DNA of 44,212 nt from Planctomycetales bacterium (GCA_020426925.1 JAGQPC010000355.1:1-44212), one strand, 5' to 3'; positions 16,273 through 26,175 are shown, counted from the first letter of the stretch. Notes: generated by a model from the letters alone, not told the origin. Translations and numbers: made by a program.

Positions 16273-17856
16273 ATGTCACGAACACTCGAACACCGGAAGT
16301 TTCGGCGGCTGATCAGTTCGGCCTGCGCGTTATTCGTTGTCGCGGCGTTGACGTCACCACTTGCTGCTCAAGGTCCTGACAACGATGACGGGGAAATCGA
16401 ACGCGAAGACGGTTGGATTATTCGCCGAGACACAACCGGCACGATGACTCGCACGCGACAAATGACGCTCCATCCAAAGCTTGAACCTGTGCCCGCGCTC
16501 AAGTACCGCCTGATCCCCGACGAATACGAACGGAACGACGGCAACGCGGCGATCTTCTATCTGAAGGCGATGGGATTTTTGGAAGAATTCCACTCTCGAG
16601 AAATGCTCACGAAGTTCCAGCGGGACCAGGCGCACAAGGCAGAGGCTGAAGGTAAAGACAACTATCCGCCGTATGAATGGCTGACGATGCATCCACGGGA
16701 TTTGCCAACGGCAGAAGTCACTGAGTTTCTGCAATTTGTGAGTTTTCAGGAACCGATTCTTCGTGAGGCATCGTTTCGCAGGAACTTTTCGCTCGATCGG
16801 AATATCAAAGAAGTCGGCAACCCGATCATGTACTTGCTACCGGAAATCAATCAACTGCGTGAAGTTGCTCGGTACCAGAGCATTCGTTTTCGGCTGGCTC
16901 TGGCCGAAAACCGAATCGATGATGCGATTACTTACCTTGGCCAAAACTTTTCGCTGGCCGAACACCTCGGTCATGACGATTTCTTCGTATCCAGCTTGGT
17001 TGGAATTGCAATCGGTGCGATCGCCTGGAACGACGCGCTCTATTTGCTGGAACGCCCGGACGCACCGAACTTGTACTGGGCGTTCGCCTCTCTACCCAAG
17101 CCGATGGTGAGTATCCAACGAGCCTTCGCGTACGAACGCCACATGCTGTTCGAACAAATCAAACAATTGCGAGAAATCGATGAGCACCCTCGCAACGATG
17201 GATATTGGCAAGACTTCATCGATCGCTTAATCGCTAATTCCGATGCTTTTGAACTGGTGCTCAATGCGAATTGGAACGTAAAGGACATGGAAAAGACGAA
17301 AGCTCGGGCTCTAGTCGCGACCGTGGTCGCTGCGGCTTATCCCGGAGCAAAGCAATACTTGGTGAACGACGTGAAGATGAACCTCGACACCGTCAACGCC
17401 TACCCGAAAGCACAAACTGTGTTTCTGGCGCTCAAGATCTATTCGGAACGAACTCGCGACGAACAAATGAAGTGGCAACACGTGCCATACCCGCTGGTGA
17501 ACGAAAGTCCTCTGTACGCGAAGTCCATTCAGCAAATGGAACTGGACAGAAAGCGCATCGGATTGATCACAAAGCCGATCCAAGATTTGTTACCAGCAGT
17601 ACAAGCCGTGAACGCGGCAGTCAATCGCGCACAACAGTACGTAGCGATGGTGCAAATCATTGAGGCAATTCGATACCACGCAGCAACGCACAACGGCCGA
17701 TTGCCTCAGAGCCTCGCCAACTTGGAATTGCCCGTGGTGAACGACCCAATCACGGGACATCCGTTTGAATACCGCCTGAACGGAAACCGAGCAGTCCTTC
17801 GTGGAGCCGAAACGTCCGGTCTCCAAAACCAGTTCATTTTGCAAATTGCAAACTAG
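16273..17856 (+). CDS. Secreted protein of unknown function
   Basis: A 527-residue exported protein not assigned to a family. It has a classical signal peptide (basic start, then ACALFVVAALTSPLAA, cleavage likely after LAA near residue 32). The body is rich in helices and aromatic residues with no catalytic motif I can name. The C-terminus (NDPITGHPFEYRLNG) recalls a short ending seen in other planctomycete secreted proteins. GAGGA is placed well before ATG 16273. It is probably exported by the Sec route and expressed with the sigma factor upstream and the DUF1559 gene downstream. Confidence 0.8.
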   Translation: MSRTLEHRKFRRLISSACALFVVAALTSPLAAQGPDNDDGEIEREDGWIIRRDTTGTMTRTRQMTLHPKLEPVPALKYRLIPDEYERNDGNAAIFYLKAMGFLEEFHSREMLTKFQRDQAHKAEAEGKDNYPPYEWLTMHPRDLPTAEVTEFLQFVSFQEPILREASFRRNFSLDRNIKEVGNPIMYLLPEINQLREVARYQSIRFRLALAENRIDDAITYLGQNFSLAEHLGHDDFFVSSLVGIAIGAIAWNDALYLLERPDAPNLYWAFASLPKPMVSIQRAFAYERHMLFEQIKQLREIDEHPRNDGYWQDFIDRLIANSDAFELVLNANWNVKDMEKTKARALVATVVAAAYPGAKQYLVNDVKMNLDTVNAYPKAQTVFLALKIYSERTRDEQMKWQHVPYPLVNESPLYAKSIQQMELDRKRIGLITKPIQDLLPAVQAVNAAVNRAQQYVAMVQIIEAIRYHAATHNGRLPQSLANLELPVVNDPITGHPFEYRLNGNRAVLRGAETSGLQNQFILQIAN

Positions 17857-17894
17857 TTGTCAGCTATTTTCATACTCGAAACAGGACAAATCAA

Positions 17895-19436
17895 ATGAAT
17901 ATTCACCATTTACTGTTATCCGCGATTTCTATCGTTCTATTTGCAAGCACGTTATGCGGTCAACAAAACAACACGGCGTCGACCGAGTCAGATTTCCGAG
18001 CAGCCAATCCAACAACGATTGTGCTCGTGAAGGTCGATACAAAACAACTGGCAGTCCCCAGCTGGTTAGAAAGCGGCCAACCGGCGGTGATCGGAAAGCG
18101 GTTAGTAGAATTGATCAAAACCGCAGCTGGTCCATCTGATTTTTTCGCAACAGTAGATGTTCCCTACAGCGCTTCGCAGCCGGTTGTCCGGTTACTGGTT
18201 CCCACTACAAATTCGTCCGACACGCAAACAACCAAGACGCTTATTGCAAAACTGTCTGCAACTGAGCCCGTCGTAATAGACGGGTTCGTTGTCGCGTCAC
18301 CAATCGATGATGTCACTGCCGATTTGCCCCACATCGACCATAACGTTCTCAGCATCGATCACACACGATATGCCGCCGCAGAGTCCGCCGTATCAGAGTT
18401 TCCTGTGAAAATACTCATCGTTCCGCCCGCTCATATTTGGGAAACCTACGAAGAATTGCTGCCGGAACTACCCGTGAGTCTCGGCGGTGGCCCGACGTCT
18501 GTGATTACGAAAGGCGTGAAGTGGGCTGCAATCGGAGTGAATCCGCAAGACGGCACCGTTAGCGGCACCATCCAGTCAGAGAACGCGGCCGCCGCGAAAG
18601 TTTTTGCAGAACGCCTGCCTGCGTTTGTTCCGCAACTGCTTCGGCAAATCCCTGACGGTGCAAACCTGTCAACTTGGCAAATCACGATTGAATCGCTGCT
18701 TAAACTAGCGGAAATCTCAGTTGACGGCGACGCAATTCAGCTTGAAGTCGCCAATGACGCAACGCAAGCGGTTCGCCAAGCTGTGACGTCAATTGTTGGC
18801 GAGACCGGTGGCCCGATCGCACTCAATCGCAAACGCAATCAGATGCAGCAACTGGTTCTGGGAATGCTGAATCACGAAAGTGCTTGGGCCAGTTTTCCAC
18901 CGATCAAGAAAATGCGAGGGGACGATGGAAAAAGCGGGCTCAGCTGGCGAGTTCACATTCTCCCGTTCCTGGATGAAATTGAACTCTATCAGAAGTTCAA
19001 GCTCGACGAGCCTTGGGACAGCCCACACAACATCAACCTGTTGGGAGAAATGCCGGACGTGTTTCGCACTTATTCGAATAGCGGCTTAACCGACCCGGTT
19101 CTGAAGCCGGGCTACACAACTTTTGTTGCTCCGGTTGGCGAGGGAACAATCATGGGAGGCAACGAAGTCGTCAAAGTTCGACATATCGTCGATGGAACCA
19201 GCAAAACAGTATTGTTGGTCGAAGTAACTCCAGGCAGAGCCGTCCCCTGGACAGCTCCTAAAGACTACAACTTCCCAATGAACGAGCCCGGCGCAGGACT
19301 CGCGTGGGACAAAAACGGCCAAGTAGGCGTTGCGTTTTGCGACGGGCATTGGCGAGCCATTCCTAAAAGCACGTCCAAGGAAACGCTGCGAAACCTGTTC
19401 ATGATGAACGACGGAAACGCGGTTGACCTGAAATAA
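17895..19436 (+). CDS. Exported DUF1559-domain protein
   Basis: A 513-residue protein with an N-terminal signal peptide (about 1-22) and a C-terminal DUF1559 domain from about residue 310. Features seen are RNQMQQLVLGMLNHESAWASFPP, SWRVHILPFLDE, VRHIVDGTSKTVLLVEV and the near-terminal GVAFCDGHWRAIPKS. Most DUF1559 proteins begin with a type IV pilin-like helix; this one has no GFTLVE motif, only an ordinary signal peptide and an unrelated N-terminal domain of about 280 residues. The function of DUF1559 is unknown. It is the last gene of the sigma factor operon and converges on the M50-like gene. Confidence 0.85.
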   Translation: MNIHHLLLSAISIVLFASTLCGQQNNTASTESDFRAANPTTIVLVKVDTKQLAVPSWLESGQPAVIGKRLVELIKTAAGPSDFFATVDVPYSASQPVVRLLVPTTNSSDTQTTKTLIAKLSATEPVVIDGFVVASPIDDVTADLPHIDHNVLSIDHTRYAAAESAVSEFPVKILIVPPAHIWETYEELLPELPVSLGGGPTSVITKGVKWAAIGVNPQDGTVSGTIQSENAAAAKVFAERLPAFVPQLLRQIPDGANLSTWQITIESLLKLAEISVDGDAIQLEVANDATQAVRQAVTSIVGETGGPIALNRKRNQMQQLVLGMLNHESAWASFPPIKKMRGDDGKSGLSWRVHILPFLDEIELYQKFKLDEPWDSPHNINLLGEMPDVFRTYSNSGLTDPVLKPGYTTFVAPVGEGTIMGGNEVVKVRHIVDGTSKTVLLVEVTPGRAVPWTAPKDYNFPMNEPGAGLAWDKNGQVGVAFCDGHWRAIPKSTSKETLRNLFMMNDGNAVDLK

Positions 19437-19466
19437 AGGACGGGCAGCGTTTCGCGACTGCTGAAT

Positions 19467-20048
19467 TCAAATTCGATTCGAAAACGTAACCTCGAGTATC
19501 ACAACGACGACCAGCACGAGCACAGACCCGACGGCCGCTCTTGAGCTGACGGGTTTACCTGACAATCCGAAATGGCGGCCAAGGCCGTGCCACAGCCAGA
19601 GTCCGGATGGGACGGTCACCAAACCGAACAGCCAAAGATTCCAAATCGGTGATCCGTGTTGTTGAAGGTCACCGGCGTCGCCCACGTGATCGAACGAGCC
19701 AACTCCGATGTATGCACCGTTCGCGATTAGACAAAAGCCCGCGAAGAATTGGACGAGATGCCAACCGCGAAATCGTCCAATTCGCCACACAATCGTAACG
19801 GCTACAGGAAAGATCGCACCGACTAACGGACCGGCCCAGCACGTGAACAATGGTCTAGGATTGACCGAAAAGTCGGTGCGAGATATTGCCAGCGGGTGCA
19901 GCACGACTCTTTCGACAGATCCACCTGTCAGCAAACCCGCTGCGACGTGCCCGCACTCGTGAACCACTATCATCAACAACCAACAGGTGGGAACGAACGA
20001 CGCGATCAGTACAACCCGCGGCCAGTTCTCACCTGCTTTTTTGGTCAT
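19467..20048 (-). CDS. M50-like membrane metalloprotease
   Basis: A 193-residue polytopic membrane protein with HECGH at residues 30-34 inside the second half of the first helix, the zinc motif of site-2-type (M50) proteases. About five further hydrophobic segments follow. The third metal-ligand motif of large M50 proteases (an LDGG-type sequence) is not evident, so it fits the short M50B-like group, possibly with an alternative acidic ligand such as the Asp residues in GSFDHVGDAGD. Substrate unknown. It is divergent from the methyltransferase gene and convergent with the DUF1559 gene. Confidence 0.75.
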   Translation of the reverse strand: MTKKAGENWPRVVLIASFVPTCWLLMIVVHECGHVAAGLLTGGSVERVVLHPLAISRTDFSVNPRPLFTCWAGPLVGAIFPVAVTIVWRIGRFRGWHLVQFFAGFCLIANGAYIGVGSFDHVGDAGDLQQHGSPIWNLWLFGLVTVPSGLWLWHGLGRHFGLSGKPVSSRAAVGSVLVLVVVVILEVTFSNRI

Positions 20049-20164
20049 TCGTTTGAAACCGGCCTGCGTTCTGAATTGAGATTGGCGTCGCCTCTGTCTC
20101 AGATTCTATCCATACGGTAGCTTAACATGTTGTTGCCGAAAATTGCATTTAGCTGCCATACCCG

Positions 20165-21343
20165 ATGTCGCTCCACACCGAACATTTGAAATGGCTGATT
20201 GGGCCCGAGGGTCACCAGTCCATTCTCACGGCGATGAATGATGCAGCGGAATGGCGAAAGCATTCGAAACGTCTGCCTGCGGATCGAGCGGCACTTGTTG
20301 CTGAACAAGCAGAACTGCGGCAACGTGCGGCGGCAAAATTCCCACTCCACGATCAGATGTTTTTTACTCGCATCGGACTGCAGCAAGCAACCGATGCGAT
20401 GATCGCTACGTACAAGGCGAATCGCTTTCGCGGCCATGCAGTTGTGGCCGACTACTGCTGCGGAATCGGCGGCGATCTGATTCATTTTGCGCAAGTGTCC
20501 GAAGCGTGTGGTTTCGATCTGGATCCGGATCGAGTCTTGCTCGCCAACGCAAATTGCAAAGCAGCGGGAGTCAACGCGACAGCTAGAGTAGCCGACGTTT
20601 GCGCTCTTGATACTCGTGATGTGTCGGCTTGGCACATCGATCCAGATCGTCGCGCAACCGGAAACCGCACCGTCCGAATCGACGCGTTTCAACCAAGCGC
20701 AGAAGCAATAACGCGAATGCTACAACGAAACGTCAACGGAGCCATCAAACTAGCCCCAGCGACACCGACGGACGATTTGGAGTGGGCAACCGATGTCGAT
20801 TTGGAGTGGATAGGACACAGCCGATCCTGCCAGCAATTGGTCGCCTGGTTCGGCGGGCTCGTTCAGCATGCAAATCAACGAGTCGCAACGGTCATCGACA
20901 ATCAGGGAAACACGATCTCTTTTGCCTCAGTCGACGAGTCTGCACCGGCGGCAGAGGAAGTCGGTGCTTTCGTTTTCGAACCGCATCCAACAATTCTGGC
21001 TGCAGGCTTGGCCGGAGCAATTTCGAATCGCCTGAACCTGCAGACTCTGATCCCCGGCGGAGGCTATTTGACGGCAGCGACGTTGGTGGATTCTAAAGAC
21101 GACGCGGCACGCTTTCTCACGGCGTTCCGAGTGCTCGAGTCCGATTCGTTTCGGCCAAAGCGAATTCGCAAACGATTGCAAGAACTGAACGCGGGGATCG
21201 TCGAGGTCAAACAACGTGGTGTCAAAGTCGATTTGGCGACGCTGCAAAGGCAGTGGCGAGGATCAGGCGAGAGCAACCTGACCGTGCTGATCACCCGCAG
21301 AGGAAAGTCGATGATCGCCATTATCGCTGAGCGAGTCGTCTAG
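20165..21343 (+). CDS. Class I SAM methyltransferase, THUMP-like type
   Basis: A 392-residue protein. SAM motif I is seen as VADYCCGIGGDLIHFA, followed by the acidic strand end CGFDLDPDR, and a catalytic-site-like HIDPDRRATGNR. The C-terminal third (LIPGGGYLTAATLVDS, FRPKRIRKRLQELN, VLITRRGK) fits the THUMP-like region found in a group of bacterial methyltransferases of uncertain substrate. RNA is the likely target by analogy. The start is the ATG at 20165; no clear ribosome site is seen. Confidence 0.8.
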   Translation: MSLHTEHLKWLIGPEGHQSILTAMNDAAEWRKHSKRLPADRAALVAEQAELRQRAAAKFPLHDQMFFTRIGLQQATDAMIATYKANRFRGHAVVADYCCGIGGDLIHFAQVSEACGFDLDPDRVLLANANCKAAGVNATARVADVCALDTRDVSAWHIDPDRRATGNRTVRIDAFQPSAEAITRMLQRNVNGAIKLAPATPTDDLEWATDVDLEWIGHSRSCQQLVAWFGGLVQHANQRVATVIDNQGNTISFASVDESAPAAEEVGAFVFEPHPTILAAGLAGAISNRLNLQTLIPGGGYLTAATLVDSKDDAARFLTAFRVLESDSFRPKRIRKRLQELNAGIVEVKQRGVKVDLATLQRQWRGSGESNLTVLITRRGKSMIAIIAERVV

Positions 21344-21477
21344 TGCTTACGTTCTTGTATTCACCTGTTTTGAGAACAGATTAGGCGTTACGCTAGGCGG
21401 CAGCACGACGTTTTCATGCGCCTTTATCGCGTACAAGCCCTAGAACCTCACGTCAGACCTAAGATCGGATCAAAGAA

Positions 21478-23133
21478 TTGCTGACTTCAATCTACGAACA
21501 GCTGAACAACTGGATGCAGACAGCTGTCGACTATGCATGGGGAACTCCGCTGGTTGTCGTGCTGATTGGCGGAGGGCTGTTCCTGACGCTTTATTCAGGT
21601 TTCAGGCCGCTGTTACGTCTCGGCCACGCGTTGCGAGTTCTAACCGGTGCCTTTGATCGCGACCACGATCCAGGTCAGATCACGCACTTTCAAGCTTTGT
21701 CCACGGCACTCGCGGCAACAATCGGAGTTGGCAACATTGGTGGCGTCGCCGTTGCAATTACAACTGGCGGAGCGGGAGCCGTATTCTGGATGTGGGTCGC
21801 TGCGGCAGTCGGCATGACAACAAAATTCTACTCGTCATCGCTGGCACAGTTGTATCGCAAAGAACATCCAGACGGCACAGTTCACGGCGGTCCAATGTAC
21901 ACGATTGAATTAGGTCTGGGCCGCGCATGGAAACCGCTGGCAATCATGTTTAGCGTCTTTGGAATCGTCGGCTGTCTGCCAATGTTCCAGACGAATCAGC
22001 TGGCATCAATTCTAGACAATCAACTCGGAGTCCAAGCAATATTCACGGCGTCGTGTGTTACCGTGCTGGTTGCCATAGTCGCGTTTGGGGGAATCACAAG
22101 AATCGGGCGACTGACGGCAAGACTCGTCCCAAGCATGTGCATTCTTTATTTGTCACTCGGACTTGCACTAATCGTGATGCGTATCCACCTGCTGCCTGGG
22201 GTAATCGCTCAAATCTTTACTGAAGCGTTTACCGGTTCGGCCATGGGTGGTGGCATCGTAGGTACTGGAGTCGCTCATGTAATCCGAACTGGTGTGAAGC
22301 GAGCCGCATTTTCCAATGAGGCGGGTGTTGGAACTGCAGCACTAGCGCACGGCGCTGCGAAAACCTCGGAACCAATCCGCGAAGGGCTGGTTGCAATGGT
22401 CGGGCCATTTATCGATACGATTATCGTCTGCACGATAACGGCGTGCGTGATATTAGTGGCCATCGGGACGGTTGTCATCGAAGGCTTGCCAGTCAATACC
22501 ATTGTCCAGGTGGATGGAGAAGCTGTCGGCGTAGAATGGAACGATGAAAAGACCGAAGCAACATTCTTTGTTCCGTCAGGAAGACACTCCATCACGTGTC
22601 CGTCTGGTGACATAAAACTTGTCGGCACAGACGATGACATTGAGGCCGTTGAAAACGCTCAGGTTGTGCGAGCAGTCTTTCGACCAATTCCACAAACGCC
22701 TATGAGAAACTCCACTAGGCGAAATGCGGACGATAGGTCAGATGATGTGACGCAAGCTCCTCCACCATTAAAAGATGTCGCGCTCACAGCAGCGGCGTTT
22801 TCTAGCGTACTCGGTGAATGGGCGGGATATGCGTTGGTCGTAATCGTGGCACTATTCGCCATTTCGACGATGTTGGGCTACTCGTTTTACGGTCGACAGT
22901 GCTTCGCCTACTTATTCGGCGCAAACCGAAGTTCGGTGTACACCGTGATCTATCTAATCGGACTGTTCTTAGGCGGAGTGCTCCAACCCGATCTTGTCAT
23001 CAACACGATCGACACCGCATTTGCGATGATGGCCGTGCCGAACATGATAGCCACGGTCTGGTTGGCCCCCAAAGTCATGAAGGCAGCCAACGACTATTTC
23101 CGTCGACTGGGCGATGGCGAGTTCCATTCGTAA
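21478..23133 (+). CDS. Sodium:alanine symporter family (AGCS) with insert
   Basis: An amino-acid:sodium symporter of 551 residues in the inner membrane. The family segments FQALSTALAATIGVGNIGGVA, GAVFWMWVAAAVGMTTKFY, GGPMYTIE, FSNEAGVGTAALAHGAAKTSEPIREGL and LGYSFYGRQCFAYLFG are in order. It is about 100 residues longer than usual because of a soluble insert at about 334-428, between two late membrane helices. The insert begins LPVNTIVQVDGEAVG and contains FFVPSGRHSI, a pattern like the PEGA surface domain, then a hydrophilic linker. The start is uncertain: TTG 21478 gives a typical N-terminus, ATG 21514 is the alternative. Confidence 0.9.
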   Translation: MLTSIYEQLNNWMQTAVDYAWGTPLVVVLIGGGLFLTLYSGFRPLLRLGHALRVLTGAFDRDHDPGQITHFQALSTALAATIGVGNIGGVAVAITTGGAGAVFWMWVAAAVGMTTKFYSSSLAQLYRKEHPDGTVHGGPMYTIELGLGRAWKPLAIMFSVFGIVGCLPMFQTNQLASILDNQLGVQAIFTASCVTVLVAIVAFGGITRIGRLTARLVPSMCILYLSLGLALIVMRIHLLPGVIAQIFTEAFTGSAMGGGIVGTGVAHVIRTGVKRAAFSNEAGVGTAALAHGAAKTSEPIREGLVAMVGPFIDTIIVCTITACVILVAIGTVVIEGLPVNTIVQVDGEAVGVEWNDEKTEATFFVPSGRHSITCPSGDIKLVGTDDDIEAVENAQVVRAVFRPIPQTPMRNSTRRNADDRSDDVTQAPPPLKDVALTAAAFSSVLGEWAGYALVVIVALFAISTMLGYSFYGRQCFAYLFGANRSSVYTVIYLIGLFLGGVLQPDLVINTIDTAFAMMAVPNMIATVWLAPKVMKAANDYFRRLGDGEFHS

Positions 23134-23291
23134 ATATCGGTTGACACTTGTGACGGTTAAACGGACTGATTCTTAGTTGCGACACGTTTCGCTTGGTCTC
23201 CAACGTGTTTACAAAAAGCTATGATTGTGAGCCTACCAAAGGCACAATCCCTGCAACCGACACTTCGCCTCGCACAAGGCCCGGCTCACCA

Positions 23292-24284
23292 ATGTCCAAC
23301 GAACCGATTCGCGGTATCTTCACGCCCAACATTGCTCCGCTCGATCAAAACGGGAATATCAACGAGCCCGAACTGCGTAAGTACGTCGATTGGCTGATCG
23401 AGCGAGGCGTCCACGGATTGTATCCGAACGGGTCGACTGGCGAATTCATACGTTTCAACGCGGAAGAGCGACGGCGCATCGTTGAGATCATTGCCGATCA
23501 CACGAAAGGGCGAGTTCCAATTCTCGCGGGTGCCGCCGAGGCCAACACACGCGAGACGATTCAAGCGTGCGAACATTATTCCGACCTAGGAGTCCGAGCG
23601 GTCGCGATTGTTTCGCCGTTCTACTACAAGCTCAGCCCGGAAGGCGTCTACGCCTACTTCAAAGAGATCGCGGATAACTCGCCGATCGACATTACGCTGT
23701 ACAACATTCCCATGTTTGCCTCGCCGATCGATGTCGAGACCGTCCGGCGTTTGGCGGACGAGTGCCCGCGCGTCGCCGCGATCAAAGATTCGTCTGGCGA
23801 TGTACCGCACATGATGAGAATGATTGCGGCCGTTCGTCCCAACCGACCCAATTTCAGTTTCTTGACCGGCTGGGAAGCCGCACTGATGCCCATGCTTCTG
23901 ATCGGATGCGACGGTGGAACGAACGCGACGAGCGGAATCGTTCCTGAGGTCACGCGCCGACTTTACGACTTAACGATGGGCGGCAAACTGGAACAAGCAC
24001 GTGACTTGCAGTACCGGCTGCTGCGATTGTTCGACGCGATGCTGTATTCTTGCGAATTCCCGGAAGGTTTCAGAACAGCGCTGAACCTTCGCGGCATTCG
24101 TACGGGGCCAGGCCGCCAACCGCAATCTCCTCTCCAGCAAGAAGACCTTCGCAAACTGCAGGACCAGTTGTACGGATTGCTCACCGAAGAAGGTTGGACG
24201 GACGACCTGCCGACAACCGAAGACCAGATCGCGAGCATCGTCAAACAAGTATTGGCTGATCTGAGCAAACGTGGAATTGTTTGA
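23292..24284 (+). CDS. DapA-family aldolase/lyase
   Basis: A 330-residue member of the dihydrodipicolinate synthase / N-acetylneuraminate lyase family, a TIM barrel that works through a Schiff base. It carries GSTGEF at 47-52, Tyr-137 (LYNIP) and the Schiff-base Lys-165 (AAIKDSSGD), with the same Tyr-Lys spacing as authentic family members. The exact substrate cannot be told from these residues. No dap or sugar-acid gene is adjacent. The ATG at 23292 (MSNEPIRG) is preferred over an upstream GTG because family similarity begins there. The C-terminus has about 30 extra residues. Confidence 0.88.
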   Translation: MSNEPIRGIFTPNIAPLDQNGNINEPELRKYVDWLIERGVHGLYPNGSTGEFIRFNAEERRRIVEIIADHTKGRVPILAGAAEANTRETIQACEHYSDLGVRAVAIVSPFYYKLSPEGVYAYFKEIADNSPIDITLYNIPMFASPIDVETVRRLADECPRVAAIKDSSGDVPHMMRMIAAVRPNRPNFSFLTGWEAALMPMLLIGCDGGTNATSGIVPEVTRRLYDLTMGGKLEQARDLQYRLLRLFDAMLYSCEFPEGFRTALNLRGIRTGPGRQPQSPLQQEDLRKLQDQLYGLLTEEGWTDDLPTTEDQIASIVKQVLADLSKRGIV

Positions 24285-24776
24285 CAGGCTAAGCTCAGCG
24301 AGCGGCCGACAGTCGAACGCAAGTTTTGAAGTTGCGCAAAGCCACCGACGCGACTGGCATAATTTCCTCCGCACAATTCCGCGGTGAGCCTCGTAGTCAA
24401 ACTGCAAGCCTAACACTCGATGTTAATCTTTTCCGATTGAGCAAGCTCTTCGTGCGAGGAATCGCTCGTCGCAGACACTGCCAACAATATGCAGATGCGG
24501 TCGATTCATCCGAATCGTCATCAATTACCACCGCAGATTCGTAACTGCCGGCAGGGTTTACCAAAACGAGGGCAAACGGCCTCGGTTTGTCAGGATTAAC
24601 TTCTGTTTCATTTGAATTCACAGCACGCGCTTTCCCGATGTCATCTTGTACTGCGGAGTGTCGTAAAGTGAGCGAAAGCTGACTCACGATACTTTGCCCC
24701 ACCATAGATTACCCTCCAATTCAGCGTGTCCGTCGCGCTGATCTCTCGCTGTACCAAAGGATTGGGAGTCCCACAA
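24285..24776. other. Long leader region ahead of the porin gene
   Basis: 492 bases without a convincing gene. A 102-codon minus-strand open frame (24397-24705) has no recognisable motif. An extended -10-like TGGCATAAT at 24355-24363 could start a transcript with a leader of about 400 bases, but there is no good -35. No tRNA or riboswitch was recognised. Confidence 0.5.
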
Positions 24777-26147
24777 ATGAGATGTATGTCTTGGGCATGT
24801 GCCTTTGCGTTCGCGGGTAGCCTTTTTATAGGCAGTGCCCATGCGCAAGGTCTACGCCAGCCGCTGTCGGTGCGACCGGCTGCGTTTAACTACGAACACT
24901 ATTTGCAAGATGAAGTCGCTTCGCCTAGCGATGCAGCTGCCGCCGCAGAGTCGGTTGTTGTAGAAGAGGCACCAGCAGATCCTGAATCTGCCCCGGCGGC
25001 TGAAGCTCCTGCTGCTGCGGCTCCGGCTGCCAGCTCAGGCTGTAATTCTTGCAGCACGTGCGCACCATCGTGCTGCACTCCATGCTGCAACACAGGCTGT
25101 GGATGCGGCGGCGGATTGGGAGAAGCATTCTCGCTGTCCGACAGCCTCCTTGGCTCGTGCTCGCCATGGACCATTGGCGGTTGGGTCCAAGCTGGCCACC
25201 ATAACAAGGCCAATAACGGAAACCTACCAGCATTCAACAATCACCCAACGAACTTCAACCTGCACCAAGGTTGGTTCTTCGTCGAAAAAGCGGCTGCGCC
25301 GACTAACGGAGACATCGACTGGGGTCTCCGAGCGGACATCATGTACGGTGTTGACGGAGCTGACACGCAAGCTTTTGGAAATACACAAGACGCCAACAAT
25401 CTAGCTCGTGGCTACGACACAGGCTGGAATCACGGCATCTACGGATGGGCGTTGCCACAACTTTACGGTGAAATCGCTGGCGATGGCTGGTCGGTTAAAG
25501 CCGGACACTTCTATACGCTAGTTGGCTACGAAGTCGTTCAAGCACCACAAAACTTCTTCTACAGCCATTCGTACACACAGTATAATAGTGAGCCGTTCAC
25601 TCACACGGGCGTTCTGGCTACCTACCAGTTGAACGACTGGATTGAAAGCTACGCAGGCTGGACGCTTGGTTGGGATACTGGCTTCGATCAGTTCGGAGAC
25701 GGCAACGCTTGGCTCGGTGGTTTCAAAGCAACGCTTAGCGACGACATCAGCGTAACCTACATCAGCACCATCGGTAACTTCGGTGCCCGTGGTGATGATG
25801 GATATATGTCCAGCGTTGTCGTCAACACCGCTTTGACTAGCGATATTGACTACATCTTCCAGTCTGACTTCTTACGAGTTGACGGCACTGGTGAAGATAC
25901 GTTCGGCATTAACCAGTACCTGATCTACAATGTCAGCGATACGCTGGGACTTGGAACGCGAATGGAGTGGTACAAAACCGACTTCTTCGCCACGAATAAC
26001 TCGACATCCGCCTACGAGTGGACCATCGGTGCCAATGTTCGGCCACATGCCAACTTCACCGTTCGACCGGAACTACGCCAAGAGTGGGTTCCTGGCCTGA
26101 ACTACGACCAAACGATCTTCGGTGTTGACGCCTACGTCACCTACTAA
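24777..26147 (+). CDS. Outer-membrane beta-barrel porin, BBP2 type
   Basis: A 456-residue exported protein. The signal peptide ends at AHA (about residue 21). A Glu/Ala/Pro-rich linker leads to a cluster of nine cysteines at about 88-112 (CNSCSTC, CCTPCC, CGCGGG). The rest alternates aromatic-rich strands (for example GGWVQAGHHNK, GLRADIMYGVDGADTQ, VKAGHFYTLVGYE) and ends in an aromatic residue, as outer-membrane barrels do; this matches the OmpL-like BBP2 family of planctomycetes. ATG 24777 is chosen because GGGAG sits at 24764-24768 and the signal peptide begins there; the frame is open 17 codons further up. The substrate is unknown. A strong terminator follows. Confidence 0.88.
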   Translation: MRCMSWACAFAFAGSLFIGSAHAQGLRQPLSVRPAAFNYEHYLQDEVASPSDAAAAAESVVVEEAPADPESAPAAEAPAAAAPAASSGCNSCSTCAPSCCTPCCNTGCGCGGGLGEAFSLSDSLLGSCSPWTIGGWVQAGHHNKANNGNLPAFNNHPTNFNLHQGWFFVEKAAAPTNGDIDWGLRADIMYGVDGADTQAFGNTQDANNLARGYDTGWNHGIYGWALPQLYGEIAGDGWSVKAGHFYTLVGYEVVQAPQNFFYSHSYTQYNSEPFTHTGVLATYQLNDWIESYAGWTLGWDTGFDQFGDGNAWLGGFKATLSDDISVTYISTIGNFGARGDDGYMSSVVVNTALTSDIDYIFQSDFLRVDGTGEDTFGINQYLIYNVSDTLGLGTRMEWYKTDFFATNNSTSAYEWTIGANVRPHANFTVRPELRQEWVPGLNYDQTIFGVDAYVTY

Positions 26148-26175
26148 GATCCGATTCGCGACCAGCGAAAACCAG

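Noticed and set aside
23141-23170. TTGACA upstream of the DapA-family gene
   Set aside because: A perfect -35 box but no acceptable -10 box at 16-18 bases.
24397-24705. 102-codon minus-strand frame upstream of the porin
   Set aside because: No domain, signal peptide or ribosome site; composition like non-coding sequence.
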